Below, in pieces: positions 12,119 through 26,177 of a DNA stretch of 64,000 nt. Source of the DNA: Vanilla planifolia. Lineage: Eukaryota; Streptophyta; Magnoliopsida; Asparagales; Orchidaceae. Below the pieces are notes generated by a model. That model was not told the origin of the DNA. It made no database searches and saw nothing but the letters and a program-made list of their open reading frames with translations. Made by a program: the position numbers and the translations under genes. Positions within the stretch are counted from its first letter, which is position 1. Every line of letters begins with the position of its first letter. The stretch is from NCBI GenBank assembly GCA_023846275.1, contig CM043865.1, positions 28,191,912 through 28,255,911 on the forward strand, written 5' to 3'.

Positions 12119-12545
12119 AATTATATTTTTATTTAACCCAAAATAAATATGGTATAAAGTGTTGATTATACAAGTCAAGGACTTGTTTAATCACAACACC
12201 TTCTTAAATTTAAGCCTCATACGTAGAGTTGCACTAATACGATATATAAAATCGTATGGTACAACCCTTAGGCAATTAAAACTTGAAAAAAACATTTATA
12301 ATGTGCCACACAAACAAAGTTGTAAGTTTTACATTGTGTCCTAAAAAAAACTTATACACCTCCATAATGGTTGCCACACCATCTGGAGTACCAGGGGCTG
12401 CTTCATCACGATCAAAGTTGTTGGTAACCTCCTTCAAGTCATTTAAGCTTCATGTCACTGTAACAAATACTCAAGCAAGCAATTAGAATACACTGTTTTG
12501 TTATCATCAAATTATCTTTTAGGCCATGGGGTTCAACATGAACAA

Positions 12546-12546
<1 letters not shown>

Positions 12547-12622
<76 letters not shown>

Positions 12623-12716
12623 TTAATATAAGATATCATCAATATTATTTATTTTAAATTATCCAATACCATGTGTGATACAATATTATATGTATCTATA
12701 TGATTTTAAAATAAAA

Positions 12717-12763
<47 letters not shown>
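12547..12763. repeat. Two (TA)n microsatellites
   Basis: TA runs at 12547-12618 and 12719-12763 are separated by about 100 bases of AT-rich DNA. Confidence 0.95.
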
Positions 12764-12767
<4 letters not shown>

Positions 12768-14337
12768 TAATATTGAAACAATATGTTATGTACATTTTTG
12801 AAAAAATATTTGAAGCATAAAAAATTATATTAATAAAAATACCTCAAATATTAAAAATGATTTGAAAAACATACTTATAAAATATTATAAAAACATTAAA
12901 TTTTTTATTTTATATTGTATCAATGTGTGATGCAAGGAAAGAATTATAAAGTATTTGAAATAAAACTAATTATTCTAATAAATTATCTTTAAACTAGTAG
13001 TCTCTTCTTTTTGTCACACATCTACATTTTAGCACAACCCATTGACAGCCATATTCGCCCATGATCTATCCTACATCTTTTTGTCCTTCACTTTTTCAAT
13101 TACTTTGCTTATATAATAAAATCAAAATTCAATTAAAACCAATATCTATAGTCATAAATTTTATAACCATGCCTTTATGCTTATAATGTTTCACAAAGAC
13201 TAACCATATATGTGAACAAGCATTATGCAATCATAACATATGCATGCATTGTATGGGTACACATGCATCTCCTATGTGTCTCCACAACATATGAATTATG
13301 TCAAGCCTATGTCATGTGAACCTTAACTCTGTTATAAGCTTACATCTTAAAAATCTTCTCTTTGCAAATTACTTGTTTTTAAATAAGCTATACTTCAAAA
13401 GTTAATCGCTTTTATAGATCTTTCACATCTTCATTGTGGCTTTTTGTCTTTTATGTTGTACACAAGCCAACTGAGATGGGACAAAAAAACAATTTATTAA
13501 TAGTAATTATTTTAATATATTAGTTGAATTTTTCTTAACAAGGATTTTCTTCTATAAAAACTCTCTCTATCAATCAAAGTCCTAATATGAAATATCTAAG
13601 TTTGAAGTGTCTCGTTTGGAATAAATATGAGATTCTTTAGAATACAAATAACTCTTTAACTACATTGAACAAGATGTAGACATATTGATCTTTCAACTTC
13701 TTTTAGAAGGTTTTTAAGTTATGCCATTTTCTTACTAACTTCCAAAATAACAATGTATTGAACTCATGTAATTGAGAAAATCAAATATTTTTGAAATCGT
13801 GTGATCCAAGTTATTACTTTGCCACCAATAATAAATATGTGACCACATGTGTTCTTATGATTACCTATACTTTTTAGTATTTCTCTTAAATAATGAAAAA
13901 GCTAGTTGACTACTTTCTAATATTTCTTTTATGGAGTAGCCATGCATTGACTAATAACCCTTATTGTATAGATGGTTTTTAACCTAAGGTAAAATATTGC
14001 ATACATAATGTTTCTTATGACTGACATATATGAAAGCTCTGTTATGAACTTTCACTAGTAGTTATAGAAAATCATTAACATAACTATTTATTTTCATTAA
14101 TGAGGAGGAATTTTCTTTAGCTCTATCTGGTAAATCAGAAGATAATGCATTGTCACCTCCAAGGCCCCTTGATCAAAGATAAAAAAAGCCATGAGATGAC
14201 AAAGATTATCCTTGGAGGGCTCCCCATGATTGACAAAGATACCGTTCTCAACATTTCAGCGATCTCTTAAGTAATTATTCTAAAGAAATTTTGATAGCCA
14301 TTAAAAAACATGGGTTATATTAAAAGTCGAGACCACT
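12764..14337. other. AT-rich intergenic, no gene seen
   Basis: No open frame with recognisable protein similarity. The stretch is probably old repeat DNA. Confidence 0.5.
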
Positions 14338-14500
14338 ATTGAAAAATAATCGAGATGCAACAAAATTCTATCAAAATCATGTGGATCATAGCCATACAAC
14401 TACTTAATGCAAGGCCCTCAAAGCCTTAATCGAGAGATTATTGAAAGAATATCATTTTCAGGAGTATCGGATAAAAGTCTCCAAACTGAATTTTATTTCT
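14338..14500 (+). mobile_element. Ty3/gypsy gag remnant
   Basis: The plus-frame translation reads 'RDATKFYQNHVDHSHTTT', stop, then 'CKALKALIERLLKEYHFQEY'. This fits the gag zinc-finger neighbourhood of Tat/Athila-like plant gypsy elements (family pattern KYCxFHxDxGHxTxxCxxLKxxIExLIxxGxLxxF). The first two zinc-ligand Cys are lost (KFYQNH), one stop interrupts, and flanking pol is not recognisable. The lineage is an inference from a short match. Confidence 0.6.
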
Positions 14501-15359
14501 AAAAAACTTGCAAAACCAAGCACCATATTAAAAATCGAGAAAGATAATCAAACTTTTCAATGGCAATAGAAGAAAAAAATAATACCCTTGTTATGATTGC
14601 TATGCCCTCACTAGATGGAAGAAATCCTACTCAAAGAGCTGTCAAATATTTAGAGTAGGGATCATTTAAAAAAGTTTTACTCCTAAAAAATAAATATATC
14701 AAAAATAAGAGTTAACATATTTTATTAACTCTCATTTTCTATTCTCTTGATCAACATAACTAAAGACCACTTACAAAATCTATTAAAAATTCTACCATCA
14801 TTTAAAGCTTGGCTAGCACATTCTTGATGTCTTTCATTGCTATCGAAATATTGGAAAATATCAAGAGAGATGACCTCTACCCTTTCTCCTCATAACTCTC
14901 GTACGAAGAATAGTAGAAACAAGGTTTAGACTTCTTCTCTTTCTTTATCGTTGCTCCATCACATGAAGGCTTAAAGAAGCATGCTCTTGCCTACTCTCTT
15001 TTGTCTCAACGCAGCTACGTTACATGACGGATTCATGAAACATAACCTAGACCTCTTTCCCTCTCTTTCAACAATTATTGGTAGCACTAAAACCTCAAGA
15101 AAAATTGATTTTGCATCATGACCCTTCATCACTATAACAAAAATTTGATCATTATTTTACACATTTTAAATTATTGCCAGATTATAATATCATTGATATA
15201 TCTTTGTTTTATAACATCTTTTAAAAAATAAAAATTTGACAATTTTATAGATAAACCCTCTTTACAAACAGCCCTTCGTTATAATATAAATGATAGTACG
15301 AAGAGTTGATAGACCAAATAAATATTCAAAAAATTCATGAACAAAGAAAAAAAGAAGAA

Positions 15360-15780
15360 TTAGAGTGTCGAAGACTTAGCGCACTTTGCCAGTGCGGACA
15401 AACCGACCACACTTGCCCGCACTCACTAGAAAGCCACCATGCCGGATGCCGGATTAAAGAACGGAAAAGAAATTTGAAGTGGTCTTAGCGCCATTCGCCA
15501 AGCGCTACTATAAAACCCACCTTCTGTTAGACTGCAAGAAGGGGGACTGGAGAAACCGAAGCAGCGGAAAGAAAGAGGGAGAGAGGGGAGAACCTTAAGG
15601 AAGCCCTTCCGACACAGTCGAAACCCTCGCAATCCTAGTCGGAGACCAATAGAGAGACGAGGAGAAGCTTCCCGAGTCGCCACCGCAAACTCCCGTATTC
15701 CAGACTGCCGGCAACACGAACAGGTAATAAGGGAAAATTGCGTTTGCCCGCGGCTTTTAAAAAGCAGCCCAAATAGGTTC
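15360..15780 (+). repeat. GC-rich LTR-like block with a TATA box
   Basis: A sudden GC-rich stretch inside AT-rich DNA contains TATAAAA at 15509-15515, followed by purine-rich leader-like sequence. With the degenerate tandem repeat immediately to its right (15830-16290), the layout resembles a retrotransposon LTR or untranslated leader. No coding frame is convincing: the 118-codon minus frame here has low-complexity composition and no family I recognise. Confidence 0.4.
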
Positions 15781-15829
15781 ACATCAACCTGCAGCTGCGT
15801 GCGTCGAGCCGCTCTCCTGTGTCAACCTG

Positions 15830-16290
15830 CATCGACCACAGTAACCAGCGACGACCTGTGCTGACGCGCGTCGACCCGTGCATACTCCAGTCAGTTCACG
15901 CCCTCCCGAGCCAACCCGCGCCGTCCCACGAAGACTCGCACCCCCTCGAGCACTCGAGCTCGCTTAGCTAATTCATCACCGCCGCCAGGCCGACTCAACA
16001 CCGATCCCGGGCGATTAGGCACCGAGTTCGGCGGATTTGTCGTACATCCAGCCGACTCGCTGTCGATCCAGGTCGATTCATCACCGGTCCAAGCCGATTT
16101 TCTGTCGACCCAGGGCAGTCGCCACCGATCCGGCCGAGTCGCAGCCGATCCAGGACGAGTTGTCGTCCATTCCAGTCGAGTTGCAATCGATCCGTCAAAT
16201 TGCCACCGTTCCTTGCCGAATCGCCGTCAACCTTGACTGAATCGTTGCTGATCTCAGCCGAATTGCCATCATTTCTGGCTGAGACGCTGT
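15830..16290 (+). repeat. Degenerate GC-rich tandem repeat
   Basis: Variants of 'CCGATCCAGGCCGAGTCG' and 'TCGCCACCGATCC' recur about 12 times at uneven spacing (roughly 20-40 bases), as a decayed minisatellite. The left part (15780-15960) uses a related 'CGACCCGTG' phrase. The short open frames here, in both directions, are by-products of the repeat. Confidence 0.65.
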
Positions 16291-16299
16291 CATATCCTA

Positions 16300-18400
16300 C
16301 CACACCATCTCAACATCAATCAATTTGTATTCAACATCAACGAAATAATAGTAAAACTTCGCTGCATCACGCCAACTTATCCTAAATGTGTGCTCCGATC
16401 TTATTCCAAATTAATTTTCAAATTTCATCCATTCGGACTTTCTCGTTATTGTCTTAAATAAATTTTTGTTTAAGTTCCCCGAATCCATTTTTCGTATAAC
16501 AATCATTATCTTTAAAGCGATTTGCTTAATCGAGATCTTTTGTCTTCTCTTAGAAAAATCTATAAATGTGCCTTTGTCCCTCTTTAAAATTGAATTTCTT
16601 ACATATATATTCAGAATCCATTCTATTAAAATCACAAGTTTTAACTTTTCATCAAGCTAACTCATATTCCTTATAATCCTCTACACTTATAATTGAATCA
16701 CATTTTATTACAAAATTTCTATTTTAAAAATTATGTATTTCTTTTCGTCACCAAGGTTCTTCATTATTTGTTACAAGCAACATTATCTCAGAAGATTTGC
16801 TCCTAAAACCATATCCCAAAACTATAACTCCTTAACTCTATTATTGATTAAACTCTTGTTTTCATACTTATAATTCCACCACATAATCTTAAGACAATTC
16901 TTCGTGTTGGTTTTTTTCTTAAAATATTAAGGTGGATATGCAAGAGCACCAATAGATGTTGACTAGGTAAACATCCTATAACTTAACAATATTTAAAATC
17001 TAAGCAATCAAATTTTCCCGAGAAAAAATAATCAAACTATGTTCTAAAAGCTTATCTAAGTAATTCAATAATTTTCTTGTTTATTAAAGAAAGCATTAGT
17101 ATTACTAAGAACATAAACTAAAACAAATTCTAAAATAATATTACCTTCTTCATTAGCCTCCCTAAACCCATAATAACTATATTAACCTTCAAATTCTTTC
17201 ACTCCCCTTTTGACATGGCCATTTAAGTCTTGTTTAGCAATAAATTTCGCATGAAAGGATCCTTTGTATTAACTTCCCAAATTGATCCAAAACTTTTCCT
17301 TAACACGAACATCTAATCCTATTTGAGAGACATAGACATCAATAACATTCATAGTTTTTCCCATTATAACAATCTTTAAAATTGCAATTTAAATGTCAAT
17401 TTGAATGCTGCGAAATAGTTGTAAAATTAGTTTCTAATAGATTCTCCTAATTCAAGTTGAGAGTTGTTGTACCACTAATTGTTAAATGCATTGGAATGAC
17501 CTGTCTTATTTGTGATTATGAATCTATTTCTTTGATATTAAAAATGTGTACGTGAGAATTTTATAAGTTGACTTCATTTACTTCATCATGCTAATGAGTT
17601 ATTCTCAAGACATGCAATCTTCACCTTATATTCTCATCCCAATTTAACTTTTTAAGCAGTCAAATAGAAACCGAGGAAACGGCTCCAAAACTAGGATTAC
17701 CAGCCCAATAAAAGACTGGATTGAATCTTTTTTTCCCATGCAAGAAAAACTTATTATTGGGCTTAGCTTATTCAGGTTTACTAAACTTACCCCGTTCCAC
17801 ATGAGTGCTTAAGAACACAGAAAGTGACAAAGCCATGCAGGTAAAGCATAGAAGAGTTGTGAAAAGAAACTTAATTCTGATCTAACCTGCCTTCTTCATT
17901 GGAGCATCATTAAGATTGGTTAAAAAAAACGCATGTTGACACCACGATCAATGCCCTCTCCTCGCCAGAAGCAACCTGGAAAGAGGTTCGTAGCTTGATT
18001 GAATAACTCGTCAAAACCGTCAACTCGATCTATCGTCAGTAGTACCAGCAACCACCATGCCCAATCCCACGAAGCACCTTCAGAATCCCCAACTTCATGC
18101 GCACTTCCATCCGGCGGTGAAAGGCAACGCAGAAAGAACGGGAAGAAGGAATCGTACGGCAAGAGAAGACGACGGCTGAAGCCCCCCGTTAAGGGAAACA
18201 AGGGTTGTTTGCCTATGATTTTTTTGAAGCATGACCTTTAAATCAAGCAACCGACTCCCTTTGGTTTGGTTTCTAACGAGCCGACCCGGTAGAAATAACC
18301 GAGCTGGACCGGACCGCTCTTGTTCGGGCAACACTCGGCATTAGTATAACAAAACCAAGTGGTCGACTTTCCATCTCACCCTAGCGAGTTTGAATTTGAA
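16300..18400. other. AT-rich intergenic, no gene seen
   Basis: No supported gene. GC content rises from about 17900 toward the POLD4 gene. The 80-93 codon frames at 17920-18334 on both strands overlap and have no recognisable domain. The last 100-200 bases are probably POLD4 promoter. Confidence 0.5.
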
Positions 18401-18410
18401 AGAAAGGGAA

Positions 18411-18427
18411 GAGAGAGAGAGAGAGAG
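18411..18427 (+). repeat. (GA)n tract in the POLD4 5' leader
   Basis: A GA dinucleotide run ends three bases before the chosen ATG. GA/CT tracts are common in plant core promoters and 5' leaders. Confidence 0.85.
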
Positions 18428-18429
18428 GG

Positions 18430-18915
18430 ATGGCATCGGCCGACATCAAGGGCTTTTTCCGGCAGAAGAAGAAGGGCGGAGTAGCGAAGAAGTCATCCTC
18501 CTCCGCGTTCTCCTCCAAGAAGAACATCGGTAAGGGGCGCGTCGCCTCCGCAGCGACCCTAGGCGCCGCCGATCCAGCCCAGGTTCCAGCCCTCATCGCC
18601 CATGGCAAGTACGACGTACAAGGTATTCTTTCCTCGTCCAATTTCTCCTCTCGATCGATTTCGGCCATGTGATTAGAACGATTCGCTAAAGAAAAACGGT
18701 TTGCCCTATCAGATGATTACGGGGAGTATGAAGAGAAGTTGAGGCAGTTCGATATGGACATGAAGTACGGTCCTTGTGTGGGCCTCACTCGGCTTGAACG
18801 TTGGGAGAGGGCGGACTCCATGGAGCTCAATCCACCGCCAGAGATCCGCGATGTCCTCCTCCGCTTCTCCGGCCCCAACCCCGCGTTGGACTGCCTGTGG
18901 GAGGGTCGAGTTTGA
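18430..18915 (+). CDS. POLD4: DNA polymerase delta small subunit (POLD4)
   Basis: This is the smallest accessory subunit of replicative DNA polymerase delta and acts in the nucleus. Two exons, 18430-18622 and 18713-18915, join in phase 1 across a GT-AG intron to give 131 aa. The C-terminal half carries the family's conserved core: 'FDMDMKYGPCVGLTRLERW' (about 77-95), 'ERA..MELNPPPEI', and the ending 'LDCLWEGRV'. The N-terminus is short and basic, with IKGFFRQKKK at residues 6-15. IxxFF resembles a degenerate PCNA-interacting (PIP) box, with Ser3 where Gln is usual, as in other POLD4 N-termini. A Ser/Ala/Gly/Lys-rich linker (17-50) follows. The ATG lies right after a GA tract. The length is slightly above the 107 aa human protein. 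No neighbour is functionally related. Confidence 0.93.
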
Positions 18916-21900
18916 CTCAACTGTGGTAACTTTATCGGTCGAGAAACATGTTGGTAAAACTGCACTACTGTGTTTGACTATTGTTCTGTTATGTTAGAAC
19001 ATTTAGCGCTGTTTTCTTCATCGTAGCAATCTGAACTGTCACTCAAGTTTTATATTTTGCTGTTTTATGTTCGAAGAAATGGGTTGAATGAATGAGATCT
19101 GAAACATAGATTTTGAAAGACAAATTTAAAAATATGATTTACATAAAATAAATAAAAATTTACTAATTTTTTAATTTGAAAAAATAAAAAAATTGTGTGA
19201 AACTCATCGGTCACTTAGGTGGCATGCTGTTGGCGGCAGTCCTATAATCGATTTCGAGTTTTAAAAAAATTAAAATGAATTTTTAAAATTTAAATTTATA
19301 AGTTTTGATAGAAGAAGAACAGAGCATGCTTGTATCAGACTGTACTTCATAAACCTTCATGGTTTACTTTGAATACAGCATGTGTGTGTATATATATATT
19401 TATATATATATTATTTTATTTTAATAAAGTGTCTAATAATAATTTATCTCAAAAATATTAAATAATATTTTCTCAAAAGAAATGTGTAATTAATGTAAAA
19501 CAATTATGAAGATTATTTGTTGAACTAAAGTGTTTTTAAAACTAAAAAGATTAATTTTTTTTTGAAAAATCCTCATAAAATAAAATTTTTATTGAAAATC
19601 TATAACATGCACAATCTCATCATCTTCAATGTATGCTTACCATTTTCTAATCATGTTAACACAACAAAAAATTAAGGATCACAAGCTAATATGAAGATCA
19701 TGATAATGCATAAATAACAAAAAAAGCAACAAATTAAAAAAAGTACAAGAGAACTAACATAGAGGTTTACATAAAAAGTTTCAAAGCAAGGAAAAATGGA
19801 GATGACTACGACGGTGAGCTATATTGTGTTGGAAAAATGGTATAGTATCACCATCTCTTCTTGCATAGAACATAGGAGAAAGAAGATGTATGACAATATA
19901 TAGGAGTATCATGGAGTTCTTTGTATAAATTAGGTTTAATGATGCAATACTAAATGATAAGTTTAAATCTCTTTTGATTCATGGAAACTAAGTAAAGACC
20001 AAATCAATCTCAAATCTCAAAAAAAGATTATCCAAATCAATGCTTGCTTTAATAAGTTCTTTGAATAATAATGCACAACATGGCTCATTACTTGTAGTGA
20101 CTCTTCATGGTTCATGAATGATTCATCGTGATTCATTTGAAATTAATTGATTTGTTCACTTGGCATCACATGGACTAGACTTTTCATGGATAGCGCAATA
20201 GGAGGAAGCTTTGTTCTCAACATGGTTGGGAGTTTTTAATGGATGGTTAAATGCCTTTGGTACTTCGTTTAGCCAATGACCCCTCTTGTAAGCTAAGAAT
20301 CATTGTTGACCGCCTCTTTGTATGAATTGTCTAAAATAAGTGTCATTATTTAGGACACTAATGCCTTTTGATTTTTTATACTACTTTGTTTTTCATGTTT
20401 TGTTTCATAAATTAAGTTGTTATTAATTAAAAAAATTCATTATATTTTTATAATAAATATGAATTATTTTATAGTTTTTCATAAACTGTTGTTTTAAAAA
20501 GAATTATGAGTATTAAAGTTTTAAATGATTGTTTATGAAAAAAACTTAACATATTTGATAACTTACTTTTGGTGATAATCTATAGCTAAACTTTTTAAAA
20601 GTGAATGATAAGTGCCTTTTTTTCTCTCTCTATTTGCACTTTCTTGCACTTCTTGTCATTTGATAATGGAGCCCAAGCTTGTTTTAAGATCTTAGATGCT
20701 ATTGGAACATCTTGGAGTAAAGTTTTAAGGATTACATTAGTTTTATTGATTGCTTTATTCTAAATGTTACAAAAATGTAACAATAACATTCATTTATAAA
20801 AAACATAAATTCAAATATGAAATCTGTTATTTTTCATAATCATCTCATTAGTTATCTCTACATCTTAGAATTATTGCATCTTTGCTCAAATAAATTAGTC
20901 TAGTTTTCGTTTTACTTATTTGCTTCATTCATTGAATGATACATTCTATATAAAAACTCTTGACTAATTAGTGGGCTTAGGACAGACAAAATCCTAAGAA
21001 TAAACAATTTGAGAAATATCAAAAATAATAAGTTTACCGAATTGTTATGTTGGTTCTCTCTCTAACCAAATTTAAGCATATATAACCTAATCCTAGAAGC
21101 CCTACCAAACTACAAAATAATGATTTGCATAATGAGATGCTAATAACCAATAAAAAGAATGCACACCTTCAAAAGACAATGATTATAAAATATATATTAG
21201 AGATTCAAACTTTTAAATTCAAAAGAATATTAAAATAAAATCAATGATAAGATTTATAAGTCAAACAAATTCCTAGATTGATTGACCCAAATGAAAGATT
21301 TTTTTTATCTATATAAAATAAATGATTATCAAATAGCTTGTTTTGCTAAAATAATACTCATTATATATGTTAAGAAACCTAATGAGTAACTTAAGATAAG
21401 GCCTTTTGAGTATCTCTAATTATTTAAATTAATTTGAGGACATCAAATTGTGAGTTTGGTAATTATAATAGATCATTGTGACAATAATTAGTAATTAGCT
21501 AGTAAATTATTCTATGATTATGCATGGACAAAAAATAAGATGTCTAGCTTCACATTACAAACTTTGAAGAATGATGTTTTCCATTTAGCCTAATTAGTAC
21601 AAATGCACAAAACAAATCTTCCTTCATCACCATTATGAGTAGATATTAATCTTATCCATGTAGTATACCAAAACTATTGGCAAATATAGTGTTTCAACTT
21701 TAGCCATGACAAGCACTTATCAGGATAAAAACTCGACACATCCAATTCTTATTCTTTTGCTAATTGATAGTCTTAAAGCAAAGGGCATAACATTTTTCTA
21801 CTTAAAGAACAAAGAGTAAGACGCTTTAAAAATTATTATAGAATATATCTCTTTCTTATGAAAGAAGAAAAAATTATACAATTTGAATATGAAAAACTTG

Positions 21901-24900
21901 ATTAAGAAGACGATTTTGTTTGTTGAAGAAAATGGGGTAGAAGAAAAAACTACAAGAAAAACATGAGATATTTATCTATGTCAAAATTTTTAAGTTGAGA
22001 AATGACAAATAAAAACATTTTTAATATTTTTGTAATATGTAGTGACAAGAGGCATAAATTAATGATAAATAAAGTATTATGAGTGTTATTTCAATATACA
22101 TATCGTTAATAGAAAACTTTAACATCAAAACCTTGTCAAGACCCATTTCAAGTAAGTTGAATGAACCATATCTTTTTATTTGTATTCTCTTAATACGTTG
22201 CTGCATTAAAAATTGCTAACCATGAAAAAATATTTTTTGTGTGATATCTTTTGTTTGAACCTAAAACACATTTTATTGGTTAGATCATTATTATGTAAGT
22301 TGAGTTTTATCTATTATGATAAAGTAAACATACATGTTTTCAAGTATAAATATTTGACTATTGAGTCATTTCCTTTGATAATCATATAGAACTCTTATCC
22401 TACAAATCTTGTTTTGAAATATAAATCATAAAAATTCCAAAGAAATGCTCCAAAAATAAATTAATCACTTTTTGAGAACTAATTTGAGTTTGTCTAGATT
22501 TGTGTTCACCATTAATATAGACTTAATGATAGGAGCCTTGTGAAAGATTTTTCTAATCTCACTTTACTCTTTGTTGTGCATTTGAAAGAGTTTGATCCCA
22601 TGTCAAAATTGATGCAATTATTAGAGAAAACTAAATATCATAACTCATGATATCCAAACACACTATATTCTCACTCTTTGAGATGAGGGTCACCCAAGAA
22701 GCAATGTACTTATTTTGTTGCATGCCAATTTAATGAATGTGATGTGCCTTAGGAGTAACTCATCATTAATAACGTCCACAAATCTATAATAAGACTCGAG
22801 ACAAAGTGAATGATAGTCATGCTAGGAGTATTATCTACTTTTTCAAATCATTTGTTTTTATTTTTCTGTGAAATATATTAAAACTCAAATAAGATAAAAA
22901 AAACTTAGTAGTTGTGAAACCTTGTTTTTTGGTTTTCTTAAGAACAATATCCCTCATGCACATTTTCATGATTCTTGTTGAGGACAACAGCACAAGTATT
23001 TAATGTTTTGAATATTTTTTATATATAATGTCAAGGTTTCACTTAACTATCTTCTCAATCAATTAGAAAATCAAAGATTTTGTACAATTCAAATTATGCA
23101 AAGACATTAAAGTTAGGTAAATACCTAACTATGTGACAAAATATCAAATACTAACCAAGTTAAAATTATATAAACAAAATCACTAACAAAATATAATCCA
23201 AAAACAAGTTCTATAAACATATGTATAAAATTTTAAACTAGTGTTTCATCATACTCTTAGTTACTTAATCTATATTATCTACTTTTAAAACTTAAAATTA
23301 TAGTTCTCTCTTATGACATCAAAATCCTTAACTTTTGTTGTAGTTGATATATGACCTTTAATATAAGCACTAATAAAAAATATAGATTTTAATAGATAAA
23401 TTTAATTTGGTAACCAAAATAAACAAATATTGTAATAAATAGATAAACACAATGAATAAAGCAAAATACGTATCATGTTAGGATGATAAACCAGTTGTAT
23501 CAATTTTAAAACTCTACCAAATATCATGTGTCGTAAAAGTAATCCAAATAAATATAAGTTTTTTTATTCATTTTAATTTTAAATTATAAGATCTAATTTT
23601 TTTTAATCATTATCTTCATTACATTTAATAATCATACTAATAAATAATCTCTAACTGACATCCATCTCATATATCTACAAAATATTAGGCAGATATATGA
23701 TAAGAAAATTTATATCATATGGTCCAAAACATTAGGCCTCATGCCACCAAGTAAATATACTAGATATACTCTACAATTTAATATGTTAGACTTGGTGTAA
23801 ATCTATATACATATATTAAAATTGTAGCATATAGACTAGGTAGATATTTAATCCGAATATTGATATCCTATGTAGTGTTGAGAATAATGTCTTTATGAAT
23901 CTCATTTCTCTTTTTAGTTTGTCACATATGAAGCAATTATGCAATGTCATTTGTTTATTGTAATTATGCATGCTAATCCATATATTATGTTCAAAGCCAA
24001 TAAACATTCTTGTCCAATGTAAGCATTATTTATGTTCTATTTTTTTAAGTATTCTTTATGATGTCATGTAATAAAGAAATCATAAAACCAAATGAATTAC
24101 TTAATCAATAAAATGATCTGATAAATAATAAAAAAATCATAAAGATCATGTTAAATCATAAAACATAAGTATGATATCATGTAATAAGGAAACCATAAAA
24201 CTAAATAAAGTATTTAATCAATAAAACAATGTGAAAAATAATACAAAAAATCATAAAGATCATGCTAAATTATAAAATATAAGATTTTTTTATCATAATA
24301 AAATATAGTCTAAAAGAAAACTAAGTACAATAATATTATTGTGGTACATCACTAATTATCGAATTTATCTACCTTATTTTTTGAAGTAGTTCTATTATTT
24401 GATTCTTTATTTTCTAAATTTTTCTACAATAAAATATAAATGAACTAAGCAATATATATCCTACAAATAACGTAATTGTTAAGTTATTTTGTACCCATAA
24501 ATTAATCACCTTATCTTACTTTTTTGCTTTTGGATTGTACTTGTATGTTTACTAGCCATATCATACAATCTTACAAAATGTATCATATATTATTAGTACG
24601 ATCCCAACACAACACAATACGTTTAATTATATAACTCATTTCTAACACATATCATATTTGTATGATCCTCTCATTATAACTTACAATTTATAACTAGTCT
24701 TTACATGTAATTTGAATTTTGCAATATGACATATACATATAATGTTGTACGATTAACTTCTCTATGTTATAATAACAATGCACATCATATTACTACGATC
24801 CAAAAATCATCTAGTATAATTAATCCCAACAAACATCCTACCACTCAACCAAAAGTCATTATACCATACCAACATACTTGTACAAATTACTTTTGTGGTG

Positions 24901-26020
24901 AACTTGAGACCTCTTATGAAACCAACACTTCATAAATCAAAATTAGTTATAAAGCTTACATTTCTAATGACATCAATATAATGAACAATATTTCTCAAAT
25001 AAAGTAGTAGCTCCACCTGCCTTTGATTTCTCCACACAAATTGACATAACGAAGTAACTGAGCTTATTAAAATAATTGTTTGACCTTCCCTAAAAATATG
25101 CAACATTAGTTAGACATATAAGAAGCTTATGTGATAATAAAGTTGGTTTAAGGATGAAATCATCTTAAAATAATTTTATTTTATATTTTTTTTCTATCTT
25201 TGCTATTGAAAACTCAAAACTCTTATTCCTACTAGTTTTCGGTGTGACGTTTTTAAAAAAATTCCTAATATTTCATAATTTACAAATCCATCATTCGCAT
25301 TTCTAATTTTCTTATACATTGACATTTATAAGTTGCAAATATACCTTGTCACATTTATTATTCATATATATGCAAATTTGTCATTTGCTAAAACAAAATT
25401 GACTTAGGATGAAATTTAAAAATTTTAAATCTACTTCCACCATAATCCAAAGATTTACAATTATATCTCAATCCTTAAAAAATTATAGAAAATTTTTAAT
25501 ATTTTAAAAAATTATAAACTCAATATTATTGGATTCATCTTATTAAGTTTTTTTTATTGTTATGCTCAAATAATATATTCAAACAAACTTAAAATCAAGA
25601 CATGCTCTTTAGAATTTGATTATTAGTTTGATTTCCTTAAATATCTACATTATATTATCAAAATTTAACTTTTTCACCAAAATATATTTTATTATATTTA
25701 CATAAACTAAATCCCAAAGTCTATCACATACCAAATTTTGAAAAAAAAAAAAGTTGGTTTACATTTAACTTTAACATATGGGTTGTTATCAATTTTTAAA
25801 AAATAATTAAAATAACATTTAAATCAAAGTTTTTTTAGTAAGAATCACTAACGTAAGAATATTAAAATTCACTTTTAATAATACTTAAAAACTATGTAAA
25901 ACTATTATTTAAATATGCTAAATCCATAAGCAAAAAAAAAAAAAAACATGTCAAATAAAGTCAACATATTTGTTTAAAATTTTTGTAATTTCTATAACAT
26001 TGCAGGTTTCTATCAACGAG
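18916..26020. other. AT-rich intergenic, no gene seen
   Basis: About 7 kb at very high AT with many short A/T tracts. Between 24020 and 24300 a phrase of the type 'aatcataaa..atgatatcatgtaataa' occurs twice (about 24060-24170 and 24170-24290), a diverged ~110-base tandem duplication. No frame gives recognisable protein similarity. It is most likely ancient repeat DNA. Confidence 0.5.
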
Positions 26021-26177
26021 AGTAATTAAGGTGTAAGCACCGCGCCCGCCAAATTCGTTCAGGTTCCCGCCCTTTCTGTCTTTCGTTTGTTTTCTTCTGT
26101 GCCGAACGTCGCCGAACTCTTGATTCTCTAATCCAATTCTAGCGCTGCACAGGCTTCACCTTGTAGGCCGATACCCC

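Noticed and set aside
15426..15782. 118-codon minus frame in the GC-rich block
   Set aside because: Low-complexity Ser/Arg/Leu/Phe composition, no domain, lies in an LTR-like repeat.
16037..16240. 67-codon plus frame and 102-codon minus frame at 15995-16303
   Set aside because: Both are translations of the same degenerate minisatellite in different frames.
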